47,702 nucleotides of DNA from CALBPI01 sp038529355 (GTDB lineage Bacteria > Pseudomonadota > Gammaproteobacteria > Steroidobacterales > Woeseiaceae): assembly GCA_038529355.1 (NCBI GenBank), contig JBCBDU010000027.1, positions 1-47,702 of the forward strand, written 5' to 3'. A program made the translations under genes and the position numbers. The notes beneath the pieces were generated by a model. The model saw only the letters and a list, made by a program, of their open reading frames with translations, was not told the DNA's origin and ran no database searches. Shown in pieces: positions 1-9,758 of the stretch (its first letter is position 1; each line of letters starts with the position of its first letter).

Positions 1-1783
1 GTGCGATGCTGCTGTCGGGCTAGAGGTTTCGGTCGCACCACGGCTAGGGGATTACCCGGCTGTACACACGGCGCTCCAGCTCGTTGAGTGGGCAGCCAAA
101 CCTATCCGTTTCGCCGCGCTGTCGCGGTTGCTGCGGCAGCCGGCGATCAGCGATGTTTCAGCAACCGCGGCTATTGATGTGGCGCTGCGCGAGCGGCCGG
201 ATCGCTTCTGGACGCCCGTAGAACTCGCCGATTGGCTTCGCGATACGCCATTCACGTTGCGCTGGCTAACCGCACTGCAATCGCTCGCCGACACGCGCAA
301 CGAACGCGGTCCCGCTTCAGTGTGGGCCACACGATTTGCAACTCTGCTCGATGACATTGGCTGGCTGCGCGACGGTGCACCAGACAGTGCGGCTTTTCAG
401 TTGATGAACGCCATGCATGCGTCACTGAATGTACTGGCCTCGCTGGACCCTGTTGTACCGGCTGTGACGTTGGCAGGCGCACATAGTCAGCTGCAACGGA
501 TCTTGTCTGACACGGTGTATCAACCGCAGGCAGCGTACGACAACCTGCTCCTGTGCGGGCCACTGGAACTGGCCGGCATGACATTCGATGCCATCTGGCT
601 GGCCGGTTGCGACGCCAGTCACTGGCCACCGCTTGCATCGCCGTCCGCACTGTTGCCACCAGCGTTGCAGCGCGCGCATGACATGCCCGATGCGTCCGCT
701 GCGCAGTCGCGACGATTCTGGTCGCAACAGTTTCGACAACTGAGCGCGGCTGGCGATAGCTGTATGACCAGTTTTGCGCGCCACGACGCGGACAGCGAGT
801 TGCTGCCGTCGCCGGTAATCGCTGCACGCAAGGTGATTGATGCCCCGCCCCCCGAACGCGGTCTGACGCCGTGGATCGCGACGGCGAAGCTGCAAAAGCG
901 ACTTGACGATGCCGGCACGTTTGCATCAAGCCGAACCTTGAAAGGCGGCTTTCGTGCACTAGAGCGGCAGCAGTCGGATCCGTTCGGTGCGCTGATTGTG
1001 GGTCGTTGGCAACCGCAGCTGTTGCGTGAACCCGAAGTCGGTGTGAGCGCGATGTTGCGTGGCTCGCTCGTGCACGACAGTCTTGAGGTGCTGTTCACGC
1101 ACTGTAGCGATCAGCAACAACTACAGCGCGCGCTCGGCGATTCGGACAACAACATCGTTGATACAGCGATCGGCCGCGCGTTCAAAGCGCACTTCGTGCA
1201 CCAGGATGCGTTAACTAAAGTCATGTTGCGCGCGGAAGAGGTGCGCACCCGCGAGTTGGTACTCGACTTCATCAAGCACGAGTTGCAGCGTGCGCCGTTT
1301 TCGATCGAGGCGCTGGAACACAAGGTTGCGTTGACCATCGGCCCCGTCACGATGAATTTGCGCATTGACCGGATTGATCGCGTTGCTGATCAACGCCTGA
1401 TTATCGACTACAAGACCGGTGCGCCGGGCAAAAAAATCAATGCCGATCGGCTCGTCGATGACTATCCACAATTGGCTTGCTATCTATTGGCGGTCGAGGA
1501 CCCGGTCGCTGCCATCGCGCTTGCATGGATCAACCCGCATGACGCCTGCTGGGATTCACTGCGCGCTGCAGTCGATCCGCAGCTGCCACAGGCGCGCGTG
1601 ACAAAGACGGCATCCGACACGCTTGCCGACGTGCGCGCGCTGAGTGAATCCGGTCTGCGCCCGCTCGCTGATGCATTCGCAAGCGGCGTGTTGGCGTACA
1701 GCGCGCAGTTGTACCGCAATCGCGATCTGTGGCTTGAGTTCGCACCGATCACCCGGATCGCGATGGAAGTGGCCGATGAGTGA
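1..1783 (+). CDS. AddB-like PD-(D/E)XK nuclease / probable DNA repair protein (5' end cut by window)
   Basis: This is the C-terminal part of a large repair protein; the reading frame is open from base 2, so the gene starts upstream of the window. The last ~250 residues form a RecB/AddB-type nuclease. Visible motifs are G-S-L-V-H-D (the GxxxH motif, near base 1060), L-R-I-D-R-I-D, I-I-D-Y-K-T-G (catalytic Asp and Lys, near 1400) and the Q-x-x-x-Y box in P-Q-L-A-C-Y. The upstream part resembles the degenerate helicase-like region of AddB/RexB proteins, with no Walker A motif seen in the visible portion. The gene overlaps the next one by 8 bases, which implies translational coupling. By family knowledge, the pair resects double-strand breaks and prepares 3' ends for RecA. 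Which subfamily (AddB or the proteobacterial AddB-like repair family) is not decidable here. Confidence 0.85.
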   Translation, partial: CDAAVGLEVSVAPRLGDYPAVHTALQLVEWAAKPIRFAALSRLLRQPAISDVSATAAIDVALRERPDRFWTPVELADWLRDTPFTLRWLTALQSLADTRNERGPASVWATRFATLLDDIGWLRDGAPDSAAFQLMNAMHASLNVLASLDPVVPAVTLAGAHSQLQRILSDTVYQPQAAYDNLLLCGPLELAGMTFDAIWLAGCDASHWPPLASPSALLPPALQRAHDMPDASAAQSRRFWSQQFRQLSAAGDSCMTSFARHDADSELLPSPVIAARKVIDAPPPERGLTPWIATAKLQKRLDDAGTFASSRTLKGGFRALERQQSDPFGALIVGRWQPQLLREPEVGVSAMLRGSLVHDSLEVLFTHCSDQQQLQRALGDSDNNIVDTAIGRAFKAHFVHQDALTKVMLRAEEVRTRELVLDFIKHELQRAPFSIEALEHKVALTIGPVTMNLRIDRIDRVADQRLIIDYKTGAPGKKINADRLVDDYPQLACYLLAVEDPVAAIALAWINPHDACWDSLRAAVDPQLPQARVTKTASDTLADVRALSESGLRPLADAFASGVLAYSAQLYRNRDLWLEFAPITRIAMEVADE

Positions 1784-4700
1784 GCAAGCACTTACTGATC
1801 TGGCTGCGCGCGACGCAGCGCTTGATGTGCAGCGTTCATGCATCGTGCAGGCGCCAGCCGGCTCAGGGAAAACCGGGTTGCTGACGCAGCGGTTACTACG
1901 GTTATTGCTCATCGTCGAGCAGCCGGAGCAGGTACTGGCAATTACGTTTACACGCAAAGCGGCCAGTGAGATGCGTGCGCGTGTTGTGCGCGCGTTAATT
2001 GCCGCGCGTGACGGCGTGGCAGCGAGCAACGCACACGAGGCTTCGATCGTGCAAGACGCAAAACAGGTGCTAGCGCGCAGTGACGAGCGTGAGTGGGCGC
2101 TGATCGATTTGCCGATGCGTTTGACGATCATGACGGTCGATGCGCTCAACGCGCAATTGACCCGCAGCCGGCCCTTTGAGGCGGGTAATGCTGGTGCCGG
2201 CATCGTCGATGGTGGCCAGCAGAAAGCCTTGTACGGGCAAGCTGCTGATGCACTGCTTGATTGGTTATCCGAGGACGATTCGATCGGTCGTGCGGCGACA
2301 ACGTTTTTTAGCCATCTGGACATCAACGCATCCCAGTGGCGGCGCGAGCTGATTGCGATGCTGGGCAAGCGCGATCAGTGGCTGCCGCGGGTACTGGCAG
2401 CCGGGGCACTGCCGCCCGATGCATTACGCGCGCAGTGCGAGACGCTGCTAGGCACGATGGTAGAGCGCGAGTTGCTCGCTCTGGATGCTCTGATACCGCA
2501 AGCACTCAAAGCGCCAATACTTGCAGGGCTTGGGCCGGCAAGCGCGATATTACAAACCACCGGTGACAGTGACGTTTGCGCCGTGGAAGATTGGCCGGAC
2601 TGCACGGCAAGCGATTTGGCGCAATGGCAGATGCTGGCAAAGCTGCTGACAACAGACGCTGGGAGCCTGCGCAAGCGGCTGACGGTCAAAGAGGGTTTTC
2701 CGCCCAAAGACAAAGAACGCAAAGAGGCGATGATGACGGTGCTTGCGCAGTTGGCGGCGATGCCCGGTTGCACCGAGGCGATCGCAACCGTTCGCCGACT
2801 GCCGGTGGCGCGCTACACCGATGCGCAGTGGCGAAGTATCGCGGCATTGTTAACGTTGTTGCCAGCGCTGGCCGCCGAGCTGTCGCGGCTGATGGAGATC
2901 CAGGGACAACTCGATTATCCCGCGCTGGCCGCAGCGGCGTTGTCCGCGCTTGGCGACGCCGCGCAAGGGGCCGTGTCTGAGTTGGCGCTCCGGCTCGACT
3001 ATCGGTTGATGCACATCCTCGTCGACGAGATGCAGGACACATCAGTTGCGCAATACCGCTTATTGGAGACGCTCACGCAGGGCTGGCAAGCGGATGACGG
3101 TCGGACACTGTTTTGTGTCGGCGATCCGATGCAATCGATCTACCGGTTCCGCGGTGCCGAGGTCAGTCTGTTCCTGAAGGCCTGGGATGACGGCATTGGC
3201 GATGTTGCACTCGATCGGTTAACGCTTGCGACGAACTTTCGCTCCAACGTTGCCATTATCGACTGGGTAAACAGCGCGTTCACCGACATTCTGGGCGACA
3301 CCAATGACCGTAACCTCGAGCAAGTAAGCTACAGCCCGTCGGTGGCGCCGGCGACGGCCGGGCAGGGCGGTACTGTGCAGTGGCACGCTGTGCCCGACGA
3401 TGATGAAGCTGAGGCGCACGCCGTCCTCGAGCAGGTGCAGCGCATTCGCGCCGCGTACCCGCAGGACAGCATCGCGTTGCTCGGTCGTACGCGGCGCGTG
3501 CTTGAGGCGCCGCTTGCCAGCCTGCGGCAAGCCGGCATTAATAGTGAGGCGGTCGAAATGGATCGGCTCACGGATCTGCCAGAGATCATTGACGTGTTGT
3601 CGCTAACGCGCGCGCTGGAGCACCCGTGCGACGACGTTGCCTGGCTCGGGTTGCTGCGGGCGCCGTTTTTGGCACTGCCGTTACAGGCGATCGACCAACT
3701 GGTGATGCAGCGTGACTTGCGGGCACACAAACTGACGCTCTTCGATACGCTGCTGCTGCCCGAGCAATTCGCCACTCTCGACGACAAAACGCGTCTGTTG
3801 GTGCAACATTTCGCCAGCGAGTTTGACCGCGCGCAAAAACGTGCTGCGACGCATCCACTACACTTGCGCGTTCGGCAATTGTGGTATCGCCTCGGTGGTC
3901 CTACCACCTTGCGCGATCGTCAGGCGCTTGAAAACGTCATGACTTTTTTCGACACACTTGGCGGGCTCGAAACGAACGGCCAGCTGGACTACGTTGCGAC
4001 GCTGACAGAACAACTTGATGGTCAGAAAATTGATCGCCGCGGTGACGGCGGCGTTGTCGCGATGACTATTTACAAGGCAAAAGGTCTTGAGTTTGATCAC
4101 GTGATCCTGCCGGGGCTGGAAAAATCGTCACGCAGTGATCAGCAGCAAACGATTTACCTCGAGCGTGATCAGGAATCCGAGGCGATGCTGATCGCTGCGA
4201 GACCATCGCGCACGGGCGCTGAGGTTGACGCATTGCACCAGCTGATTGCGCGACGCGAGCGTCAGCGCAGGAACAACGAGCTGCGGCGACTGATGTATGT
4301 CGCGGCCACGCGCGCAAGAAAGACGTTGCATCTGTTTGGTGCATTGAGCTTGAACAGCAAGAATGAGTTGGCGACCCCGCGCGCAGACAGTTTGCTCGGT
4401 GTGGCGTGGTCAGATGCAGAACCGGTGTTCGCCGCAGCGGCGCAGGGCGACGTGCAAGCACCGGCGGCGACACGGCAAACGCGCATGATCTTGCCGATGC
4501 GTCGCGCACTGGCCGAGCCGTTCGTCTCGGCGCCGTCCGAGCTGTCGCTGCGCGCGCAAACACCAACGTCGCAAGCGACAACTACAGTCAGCTTTGACTG
4601 GGCGGGCTCCGATGCCCGACATGTCGGTACTGTAGTGCATCACTGGCTCTTTCGCCTCGCGGGAGATGCACACCCGGCGCGATCATTGCCTGGTCATGAT

Positions 4701-5174
4701 CGGCTAATGCAAACCAGTCGCGTGGCGTTACGTCGTCTCGGCGTGTCAGGTGCGGCACTCGACGATGCAGCGAAACGCGTTGCCGATGCAGTGGTTGCCG
4801 GCGTCAACAGCGATCCGGGTCAATGGTTGCTCACCAATCGACACGCTGACAGCGAGGCGGAGATGACAATCGCCGTGGCCAACGGTGACGGTAGCGCCCG
4901 GCGTTTCATCATTGACCGGATCATCCGCGACAAGGACGGGACACTGTGGATTGTTGACTACAAAACATCGCTACACGAGGGTGGTGGGATAGCGGCATTT
5001 TTTGCCAACGAAGCGGTGCGCTACCGCGATCAACTGCAAGGCTATCGGGGCGCGGTCGAGGCGCTGTTTGCGAGCCAGGGGCGTGACTGTGAATCGATCA
5101 AAACGGCGCTGTTCTTCCCGGCCTATGGGCACCTGGAGCTGGTCAATACCGACGGTAAGCGCACAAGCAGCTAG
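1776..5174 (+). CDS. AddA-like UvrD-family helicase/exonuclease (1132 aa)
   Basis: This is a superfamily 1 DNA helicase fused to a nuclease, the likely motor subunit of an AddAB-type enzyme. Seen in order: Walker A A-P-A-G-S-G-K-T (~residue 30), V-D-E-M-Q-D-T (Walker B/motif II, near base 3030), G-D-P-M-Q-S-I-Y-R-F-R (motif III), Y-K-A-K-G-L-E-F-D (motif V) and Y-V-A-A-T-R-A-R (motif VI). A C-terminal RecB-like nuclease follows, with G-T-V-V-H-H, W-I-V-D-Y-K-T-S and Q-L-Q-G-Y. The ATG at 1776 is chosen because it overlaps the upstream TGA and puts the Q-motif and Walker A region at the usual distance from the N-terminus; the frame is also open further upstream. The length is typical of AddA. 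The gene converges on gspN with only 9 bases between stops and no evident terminator. Confidence 0.9.
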   Translation: MSEQALTDLAARDAALDVQRSCIVQAPAGSGKTGLLTQRLLRLLLIVEQPEQVLAITFTRKAASEMRARVVRALIAARDGVAASNAHEASIVQDAKQVLARSDEREWALIDLPMRLTIMTVDALNAQLTRSRPFEAGNAGAGIVDGGQQKALYGQAADALLDWLSEDDSIGRAATTFFSHLDINASQWRRELIAMLGKRDQWLPRVLAAGALPPDALRAQCETLLGTMVERELLALDALIPQALKAPILAGLGPASAILQTTGDSDVCAVEDWPDCTASDLAQWQMLAKLLTTDAGSLRKRLTVKEGFPPKDKERKEAMMTVLAQLAAMPGCTEAIATVRRLPVARYTDAQWRSIAALLTLLPALAAELSRLMEIQGQLDYPALAAAALSALGDAAQGAVSELALRLDYRLMHILVDEMQDTSVAQYRLLETLTQGWQADDGRTLFCVGDPMQSIYRFRGAEVSLFLKAWDDGIGDVALDRLTLATNFRSNVAIIDWVNSAFTDILGDTNDRNLEQVSYSPSVAPATAGQGGTVQWHAVPDDDEAEAHAVLEQVQRIRAAYPQDSIALLGRTRRVLEAPLASLRQAGINSEAVEMDRLTDLPEIIDVLSLTRALEHPCDDVAWLGLLRAPFLALPLQAIDQLVMQRDLRAHKLTLFDTLLLPEQFATLDDKTRLLVQHFASEFDRAQKRAATHPLHLRVRQLWYRLGGPTTLRDRQALENVMTFFDTLGGLETNGQLDYVATLTEQLDGQKIDRRGDGGVVAMTIYKAKGLEFDHVILPGLEKSSRSDQQQTIYLERDQESEAMLIAARPSRTGAEVDALHQLIARRERQRRNNELRRLMYVAATRARKTLHLFGALSLNSKNELATPRADSLLGVAWSDAEPVFAAAAQGDVQAPAATRQTRMILPMRRALAEPFVSAPSELSLRAQTPTSQATTTVSFDWAGSDARHVGTVVHHWLFRLAGDAHPARSLPGHDRLMQTSRVALRRLGVSGAALDDAAKRVADAVVAGVNSDPGQWLLTNRHADSEAEMTIAVANGDGSARRFIIDRIIRDKDGTLWIVDYKTSLHEGGGIAAFFANEAVRYRDQLQGYRGAVEALFASQGRDCESIKTALFFPAYGHLELVNTDGKRTSS

Positions 5175-5183
5175 GCGTGTTGT

Positions 5184-5933
5184 CTACAGATTGCCGTCGA
5201 ATACCAACGCATGGCTGCCGTCGGCTGCAGCTGGCCCTAGCAAGCGCAATGCGTCTTTCAAGCGCTGCGTCGCCTCGGCCGTTGGCGTGACGTCGGCCTG
5301 CATCGAGTACGCGCGCCCGTCGCCTAGCGACAGTGTGCCATCAACGGCATAAGGCCCATCGACGCTGGTCAACTCGCCGACCACGGGCCAACGTTCATCG
5401 GCCAGTGCTGAGTCGAAGACCAAGCGATAGCTGCCTAGCGCATCGGGTCCCACGGCAGGGTAGCTCAGCGCGCGCAGGTTCAATGCCGCGTCGGCGCGGG
5501 TTGGCCACTGGTTTTTCAGAAGGAGTGTGTCGATACGACCGCTCACTTCGCCGGTGCTAGGCCCGATGGAGAAATTGCGCGTAACGTCAGCCAAAGACAC
5601 GGACACCTTGGCATCATCAATGCGTATGCTGCTCGCGCGCACTGTGATGTCACCGTCAAAAAAACCATTCGGCAATCCGCACTCCACAGACGCAGCGAGT
5701 GCGCCAGTGAACAGCGACAACGGTTTGAGTGTCCAGTTGATGGGGCCGGCGCGAACGCCTTGCACGTCGACGGCTTGCACACGACCGTTCCACAGCGTGC
5801 CGGTGATGCCACGCGTTTGGACGGTGTCAGGCGCGAATGCGAACGCAACGCGTGCCGGCAATTTGGCAATCAAGCCAATGACAAAAAGGAGTGTTGCGGC
5901 AAGGATGAGCCGCCGTTTGAATACCGTCGTCAT
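5184..5933 (-). CDS. gspN: Type II secretion system protein N (GspN)
   Basis: 249 aa. GspN is a bitopic inner-membrane protein found in a subset of type II secretion systems; its exact role is poorly defined. The N-terminus has basic residues followed by one hydrophobic segment (about residues 9-25). The rest is a periplasmic beta-rich domain containing the GspN-like sequence T-G-T-L-W-N-G-R. It is the last gene of the gspG-N run, 6 bases downstream of gspM, so very probably co-transcribed. The assignment rests mainly on position after gspL and gspM, on size, and on the T-G-T-x-W-x-G motif. It converges with the helicase gene. Confidence 0.85.
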   Translation of the reverse strand: MTTVFKRRLILAATLLFVIGLIAKLPARVAFAFAPDTVQTRGITGTLWNGRVQAVDVQGVRAGPINWTLKPLSLFTGALAASVECGLPNGFFDGDITVRASSIRIDDAKVSVSLADVTRNFSIGPSTGEVSGRIDTLLLKNQWPTRADAALNLRALSYPAVGPDALGSYRLVFDSALADERWPVVGELTSVDGPYAVDGTLSLGDGRAYSMQADVTPTAEATQRLKDALRLLGPAAADGSHALVFDGNL

Positions 5934-5939
5934 GAGTCG

Positions 5940-6419
5940 CTAAAGCCGTTCGAGCACAATGCTGGCGTCGACGCGCCCACTCTGCGGGCGGTCGCTGATG
6001 TTGCCCGCGGTCACGACGACGCGATTGTCGTTGTCGAGCTGCGCAAGCCAGGTGATCATCGCATCAAAACTTGCGTTCTCCAGCGAGACACGAATGCCGT
6101 TCGGGGACGGCGAACTGCTGCGATAGGCATTGCCCAGACCATTGGCGTTGACACTCGTTGCAACGAGCAACGTCAATGACTGTGTTGGCGTGCGCACGAC
6201 GCCGTCGTCCAGCCCCTCAAAGATAGGCGTTTGCGCTGCCGCACGACGTCCTTGTTCGAGCAGCAGCGTCTTGCGCTCAACGTCTTCCGACGCCATGCGA
6301 TGGCCATCGACCAGTGGCTCCCAGACGAACATATAAGCGAGCGTCAATACAACAATGACAGCGCCAATAGCAATGATGCGCTGCTCGCGCGGCAACAAAG
6401 AGGCATACCATTGCTTCAT
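5940..6419 (-). CDS. gspM: Type II secretion system protein M (GspM)
   Basis: 159 aa bitopic inner-membrane protein of the assembly platform, which pairs with GspL and links it to the pseudopilus and the ATPase. The sequence shows a short cytoplasmic start ending in P-R-E-Q-R, a common GspM feature. One transmembrane helix follows at about residues 14-31, then a small periplasmic ferredoxin-like domain. The start ATG overlaps the end of gspL by 4 bases (ATGA), so translation is coupled. No unusual features. Confidence 0.88.
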   Translation of the reverse strand: MKQWYASLLPREQRIIAIGAVIVVLTLAYMFVWEPLVDGHRMASEDVERKTLLLEQGRRAAAQTPIFEGLDDGVVRTPTQSLTLLVATSVNANGLGNAYRSSSPSPNGIRVSLENASFDAMITWLAQLDNDNRVVVTAGNISDRPQSGRVDASIVLERL

Positions 6420-7702
6420 CGTGATGCCGCCTGAATCTGAACGAAACTCTTGACGCCTTCGTCGCGTTGCTCGGTGCGCTGGATGCGCGCCTGCAACACG
6501 CCGTCGCTACTCATTTGTTTGGTCAGCGATTCCAGCGTCCCCGCGTCCGGCGCCAGCAACTGGATATCGAAAACGCCGTTGCGGAAGGCGATGCCGTCGA
6601 TCTCCGTTTCAGGCAACGTGCTCAGCGCCTGCGCAAACGTGTCCAGCGTTGGCAAAAAGCCAACATTCCGGTCACCACCAGGCGCGCCAGATGCAGCGCC
6701 ACCGCCACCGCGCTTGCGCAGCGCGCTTTGCAGAATTCTTTCCGCATCGGCCGCATCGACAGTCTGCCCACCTTGCATTTGCTGAATCACTTCGGCCATC
6801 TGAGCATCAAGCGCGGCAGATTGTTGTTGTAACCCTCGGTAGTCAAGATAACGCGACATCAGGCCAACCAGCGCGACCACCGCGAACAGGCTGGCAGCGA
6901 CAAGCCACGGTCGAAACACGGCGATCGGATCCGTGCGCACGGCTAACGAGCCTTGCATCAAATTGACGCCACCCTTGGTGATCACGGTGCGTGCAGCGAA
7001 CGGCAGCCACCCCTGATCAAGGCGTTTAACGTCGGCGCTGTGCGGTCCCGCAGCGATCGCGTCCAGCGCGCCAGACTGCCGGGTGACGGCATCACCATCG
7101 GCAAAGACGCGCAGCGTATGTGCCACCTGCTGCGCCGTATCTTCGTCGTCCAATGTCGATGTGGCGCTCCAGGCCGCGATCACGTCATCAATTGCAATGG
7201 ACTCGAAACCAACCGGCTGTTCGTGCTCAGTGAGCAGCAACGCGTTGTCGCCCAGCACCAGCAGCTGCGTGAAGTGTTCCAGCGGGCTGAGCGCATCATG
7301 GATTGTATACAGCGATGCAAACTGCACCCCTGCGGCGTGCAGTGTCGCAATGCAGTGCTCCAGCGCCTCGCGCTCAATCGCGGCGACAGGTCGCGTGCCG
7401 TTGGCGCCGCTATCGCCAGCCGCGAAATGCAGTGCCTCGACATCGCTGGCGAATTGTTCTTCGAGCGCAAACGGCAGCGCTTGTGCCAGTTTTTTGCCGC
7501 GCACCGGCAAGTCCGTTGTCGTGCGGGTGATGGCAAACGTGTTAACGATAACGAGCGCTTGGTGATCGGCCGACAACGCGGCTGCGTCGCTCAACGCGCC
7601 GCGACTGACGTTGCCGTGCAGACTGCCATCGGCATTGAACAACGCCCATTGCGCGTCTTGCGCGTGTAGCGCATCCAGACCGATACACAGGGTGGTACTC
7701 AC
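6416..7702 (-). CDS. gspL: Type II secretion system protein L (GspL)
   Basis: 428 aa. GspL has an actin-like cytoplasmic domain that recruits the GspE ATPase, a single membrane helix and a periplasmic domain that pairs with GspM. The cytoplasmic part covers roughly residues 1-260, the hydrophobic segment W-L-V-A-A-S-L-F lies at about 266-286, and a coiled linker and periplasmic domain follow. The start is GTG at 7702, 45 bases after gspK, the largest gap in this operon. A Gly/Ala-rich insert (R-G-G-G-G-A-A-S-G) in the periplasmic part is likely a flexible linker. GspE, its expected partner, is not encoded in this window. Confidence 0.9.
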   Translation of the reverse strand: MSTTLCIGLDALHAQDAQWALFNADGSLHGNVSRGALSDAAALSADHQALVIVNTFAITRTTTDLPVRGKKLAQALPFALEEQFASDVEALHFAAGDSGANGTRPVAAIEREALEHCIATLHAAGVQFASLYTIHDALSPLEHFTQLLVLGDNALLLTEHEQPVGFESIAIDDVIAAWSATSTLDDEDTAQQVAHTLRVFADGDAVTRQSGALDAIAAGPHSADVKRLDQGWLPFAARTVITKGGVNLMQGSLAVRTDPIAVFRPWLVAASLFAVVALVGLMSRYLDYRGLQQQSAALDAQMAEVIQQMQGGQTVDAADAERILQSALRKRGGGGAASGAPGGDRNVGFLPTLDTFAQALSTLPETEIDGIAFRNGVFDIQLLAPDAGTLESLTKQMSSDGVLQARIQRTEQRDEGVKSFVQIQAASR

Positions 7703-7747
7703 TGCAGGTTGCCTCTCGAAACGGATTGCTTGATCGTCATGCGTGGC

Positions 7748-8701
7748 TCAGAACGGGTTGCCGAAGCTGCGTAACAGCACAGCCGTTTGACCCTGTGGAT
7801 CGCGATACAGCAAAGAGTACATGGCGAACCGGACGCTGCCAATACGCACAACGGAGGTGATCTGAAAATAACTGGTCTGCTCGACTAACGTGCCGATCAC
7901 CGGCTCAGGCAAAAGGCCGGCAAAGTCGACCTGTAGCTCGAGGCCACCTTGTTCTTGACTTAATGCCACCAGGCGCTCGGCATCGGCTTGCGTCAGGTTG
8001 CGGTCCAACGACGTTAGCACCACCGCACCCGCAGTGTTCGCGTTGATGCCGGTTCGCTCTGGCAAGGCCGTGATGTGCGGCAGTAGTGCGGTGACCATCT
8101 CGGTAGTGAAGCCTTCAACAACGGCGATCTCTGCTGCTGAGCGAAACGGCATGTTGGCCGTGCGCAAGGCTGGTACGCGTGCCGCATAGGTGTCTTCTTC
8201 GGCGCCGCCCGGAAAGCGCACGTCGGAATCGACATCCATCCAGTCAACGACCGCCTCAGCGAGTTGAATGTCGATGCCTAGTAACTCCAACAGTAGTTGG
8301 AAGCGCTCCATCTCCTCTTGCACAACCTCGTTGTTGGCATCGATCAGGTTGTTTAAGTTGAAACGCGACTGCAGGTCGACAATTTGCCCGGTGATAAAGC
8401 CGGCACCGCCGGAGCCTTCGATCGGCAATGGCGGCAGCGGCTGCGCCCACAGCTCAGCCGGGTGATCGGTAGCCGATGCGCTTAGATCGTCGCGCAACAC
8501 ACTGGCAATCCAGTCCTCGGCGCCAAGTGCGACATGCCGAGCCTGCTCCTGCTGCAACAGCGACTGCGTGCGACGGATATCAAGCGCAATGTTATAGCTG
8601 ATCGTGGCAACAAAGCTCGCAATGATCGCAACGTAGAGCAACGCGAAAATCAGCGCGACGGCGCCGCGTTGGTGCTGTGCATTAAGCGGTTCGCGCAGCA
8701 T
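7748..8701 (-). CDS. gspK: Type II secretion minor pseudopilin GspK
   Basis: 317 aa, the large minor pseudopilin expected at the pseudopilus tip with GspI and GspJ. The N-terminus carries a prepilin-peptidase leader ending Q-R-G before A-V-A-L-I-F-A-L-L. Position +5 of the mature protein is not Glu, which is the known GspK exception. The large alpha-helical domain includes V-V-D-W-M-D-V-D-S-D, typical of the GspK calcium-binding/SAM-like region. The start ATG overlaps the gspJ stop by one base (TAATG). Confidence 0.93.
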   Translation of the reverse strand: MLREPLNAQHQRGAVALIFALLYVAIIASFVATISYNIALDIRRTQSLLQQEQARHVALGAEDWIASVLRDDLSASATDHPAELWAQPLPPLPIEGSGGAGFITGQIVDLQSRFNLNNLIDANNEVVQEEMERFQLLLELLGIDIQLAEAVVDWMDVDSDVRFPGGAEEDTYAARVPALRTANMPFRSAAEIAVVEGFTTEMVTALLPHITALPERTGINANTAGAVVLTSLDRNLTQADAERLVALSQEQGGLELQVDFAGLLPEPVIGTLVEQTSYFQITSVVRIGSVRFAMYSLLYRDPQGQTAVLLRSFGNPF

Positions 8702-9318
8702 TAACCGCCAACCTCTATCACACGCATGATTTCACCCCACTTGGGATGCTCGACAACGATTTCGACGGCGCGCGGCGTGCCGCCACCGCCTTGCGGCCAT
8801 TGGTTTACCCAGTTGCCGGATACATCAAGGAACCGGACTTCGAATCGTTCCAGCTCTTCGAACAACACGATTTCCTGGGGTTCTGTCGCGAGCACGTTGT
8901 CGAGCACTGGCCAGAAGGCGCGAACAATTTCGCCGTCCTCAAAACGGTAACCGATGCGTTGCGCGGTCGGTCGCGGCACGCCCAGCGGATTGGCGTGACC
9001 ACCACGGGTGAGCTCGATGAAGTAGGCGTTGCGGGTGTCGGCCAATAGCGGCGCCCGTAACGTCGTACCCACCGGATCGCGCACCGGCCGCGGCTGTATC
9101 TGCGAGATGTCATTGGTCAGCGTTTGCATCGTGCGCTGCAGGCGCAGCAGCGCATCCAGCTCCTCCTGGACCCGGCGCACGCCACGCTCGGTAACATCAA
9201 ACGAGCGCACGAGGAATAGCGAAATGACGGTAAAGATAACCAACGAGACGAGCAGCTCGGCGAGTGTGAAGCCTTGCGCACGTGGTGCTTGTCCGATGGC
9301 AGCTTTTGAAGACAACAT
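8701..9318 (-). CDS. gspJ: Type II secretion minor pseudopilin GspJ
   Basis: 205 aa. The prepilin leader ends A-Q-G with cleavage before F-T-L-A-E-L-L-V-S-L, which places Glu at +5. A hydrophobic helix and a beta-rich C-terminal domain follow. It would form the pseudopilus tip complex with GspI and GspK after processing by the GspO/PilD peptidase, which is not in this window. It starts 5 bases after the gspI stop. Confidence 0.93.
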   Translation of the reverse strand: MLSSKAAIGQAPRAQGFTLAELLVSLVIFTVISLFLVRSFDVTERGVRRVQEELDALLRLQRTMQTLTNDISQIQPRPVRDPVGTTLRAPLLADTRNAYFIELTRGGHANPLGVPRPTAQRIGYRFEDGEIVRAFWPVLDNVLATEPQEIVLFEELERFEVRFLDVSGNWVNQWPQGGGGTPRAVEIVVEHPKWGEIMRVIEVGG

Positions 9319-9323
9319 CGGTA

Positions 9324-9758
9324 TCAGTTCGGCAGCGCCGAAAACGACGGTCTCGCGTTGACTGGCAATGGTGCTGCCTCAGCCAGGAATCCGTTGATCG
9401 TTCGCAACGTGCGATCAGGCTTACGCGCATCGGCGACTGAAACATCGGCGCGCAGCAAAGAGGGGATACCGCTTTCCTGAATGACTGTGGTCACGAGCCA
9501 GTCACGCTGCGCGTACTCGACTTCCTCGGTGGTACGGCCAACGTCCGGGGCATCGGCGCTCATCCGCAGAATCGTCAGCGTGTTGCCGGCGATAAATGCA
9601 GCAAGGGTTGCGTCGCGGAGCCTGCGCGTGTTGTCGGCATGTTGGCTCATGGCAACGGCAACCGCCGAGATTCCAACGGCTGCGACAACCAGCGCAACCA
9701 GAACCTCGACCAGCGTGAATCCGCGTTCGCTGCCCGACTGTCTGACTGACGCGGTCAT
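9324..9758 (-). CDS. gspI: Type II secretion minor pseudopilin GspI
   Basis: 144 aa. The leader ends S-E-R-G before F-T-L-V-E-V-L-V-A-L (Glu at +5), and the helix is followed by a short globular domain. GspI is thought to nucleate the tip trimer with GspJ and GspK. Its ATG overlaps the end of gspH by 4 bases. Size and order are as expected for the family. Confidence 0.93.
   Translation of the reverse strand: MTASVRQSGSERGFTLVEVLVALVVAAVGISAVAVAMSQHADNTRRLRDATLAAFIAGNTLTILRMSADAPDVGRTTEEVEYAQRDWLVTTVIQESGIPSLLRADVSVADARKPDRTLRTINGFLAEAAPLPVNARPSFSALPN

Noticed and set aside
6953..7669. Plus-strand open frame of 238 codons opposite gspL
   Set aside because: gspL is supported by operon order and domain layout; the antisense translation has abnormal Arg/Cys/Gln content and no motif.
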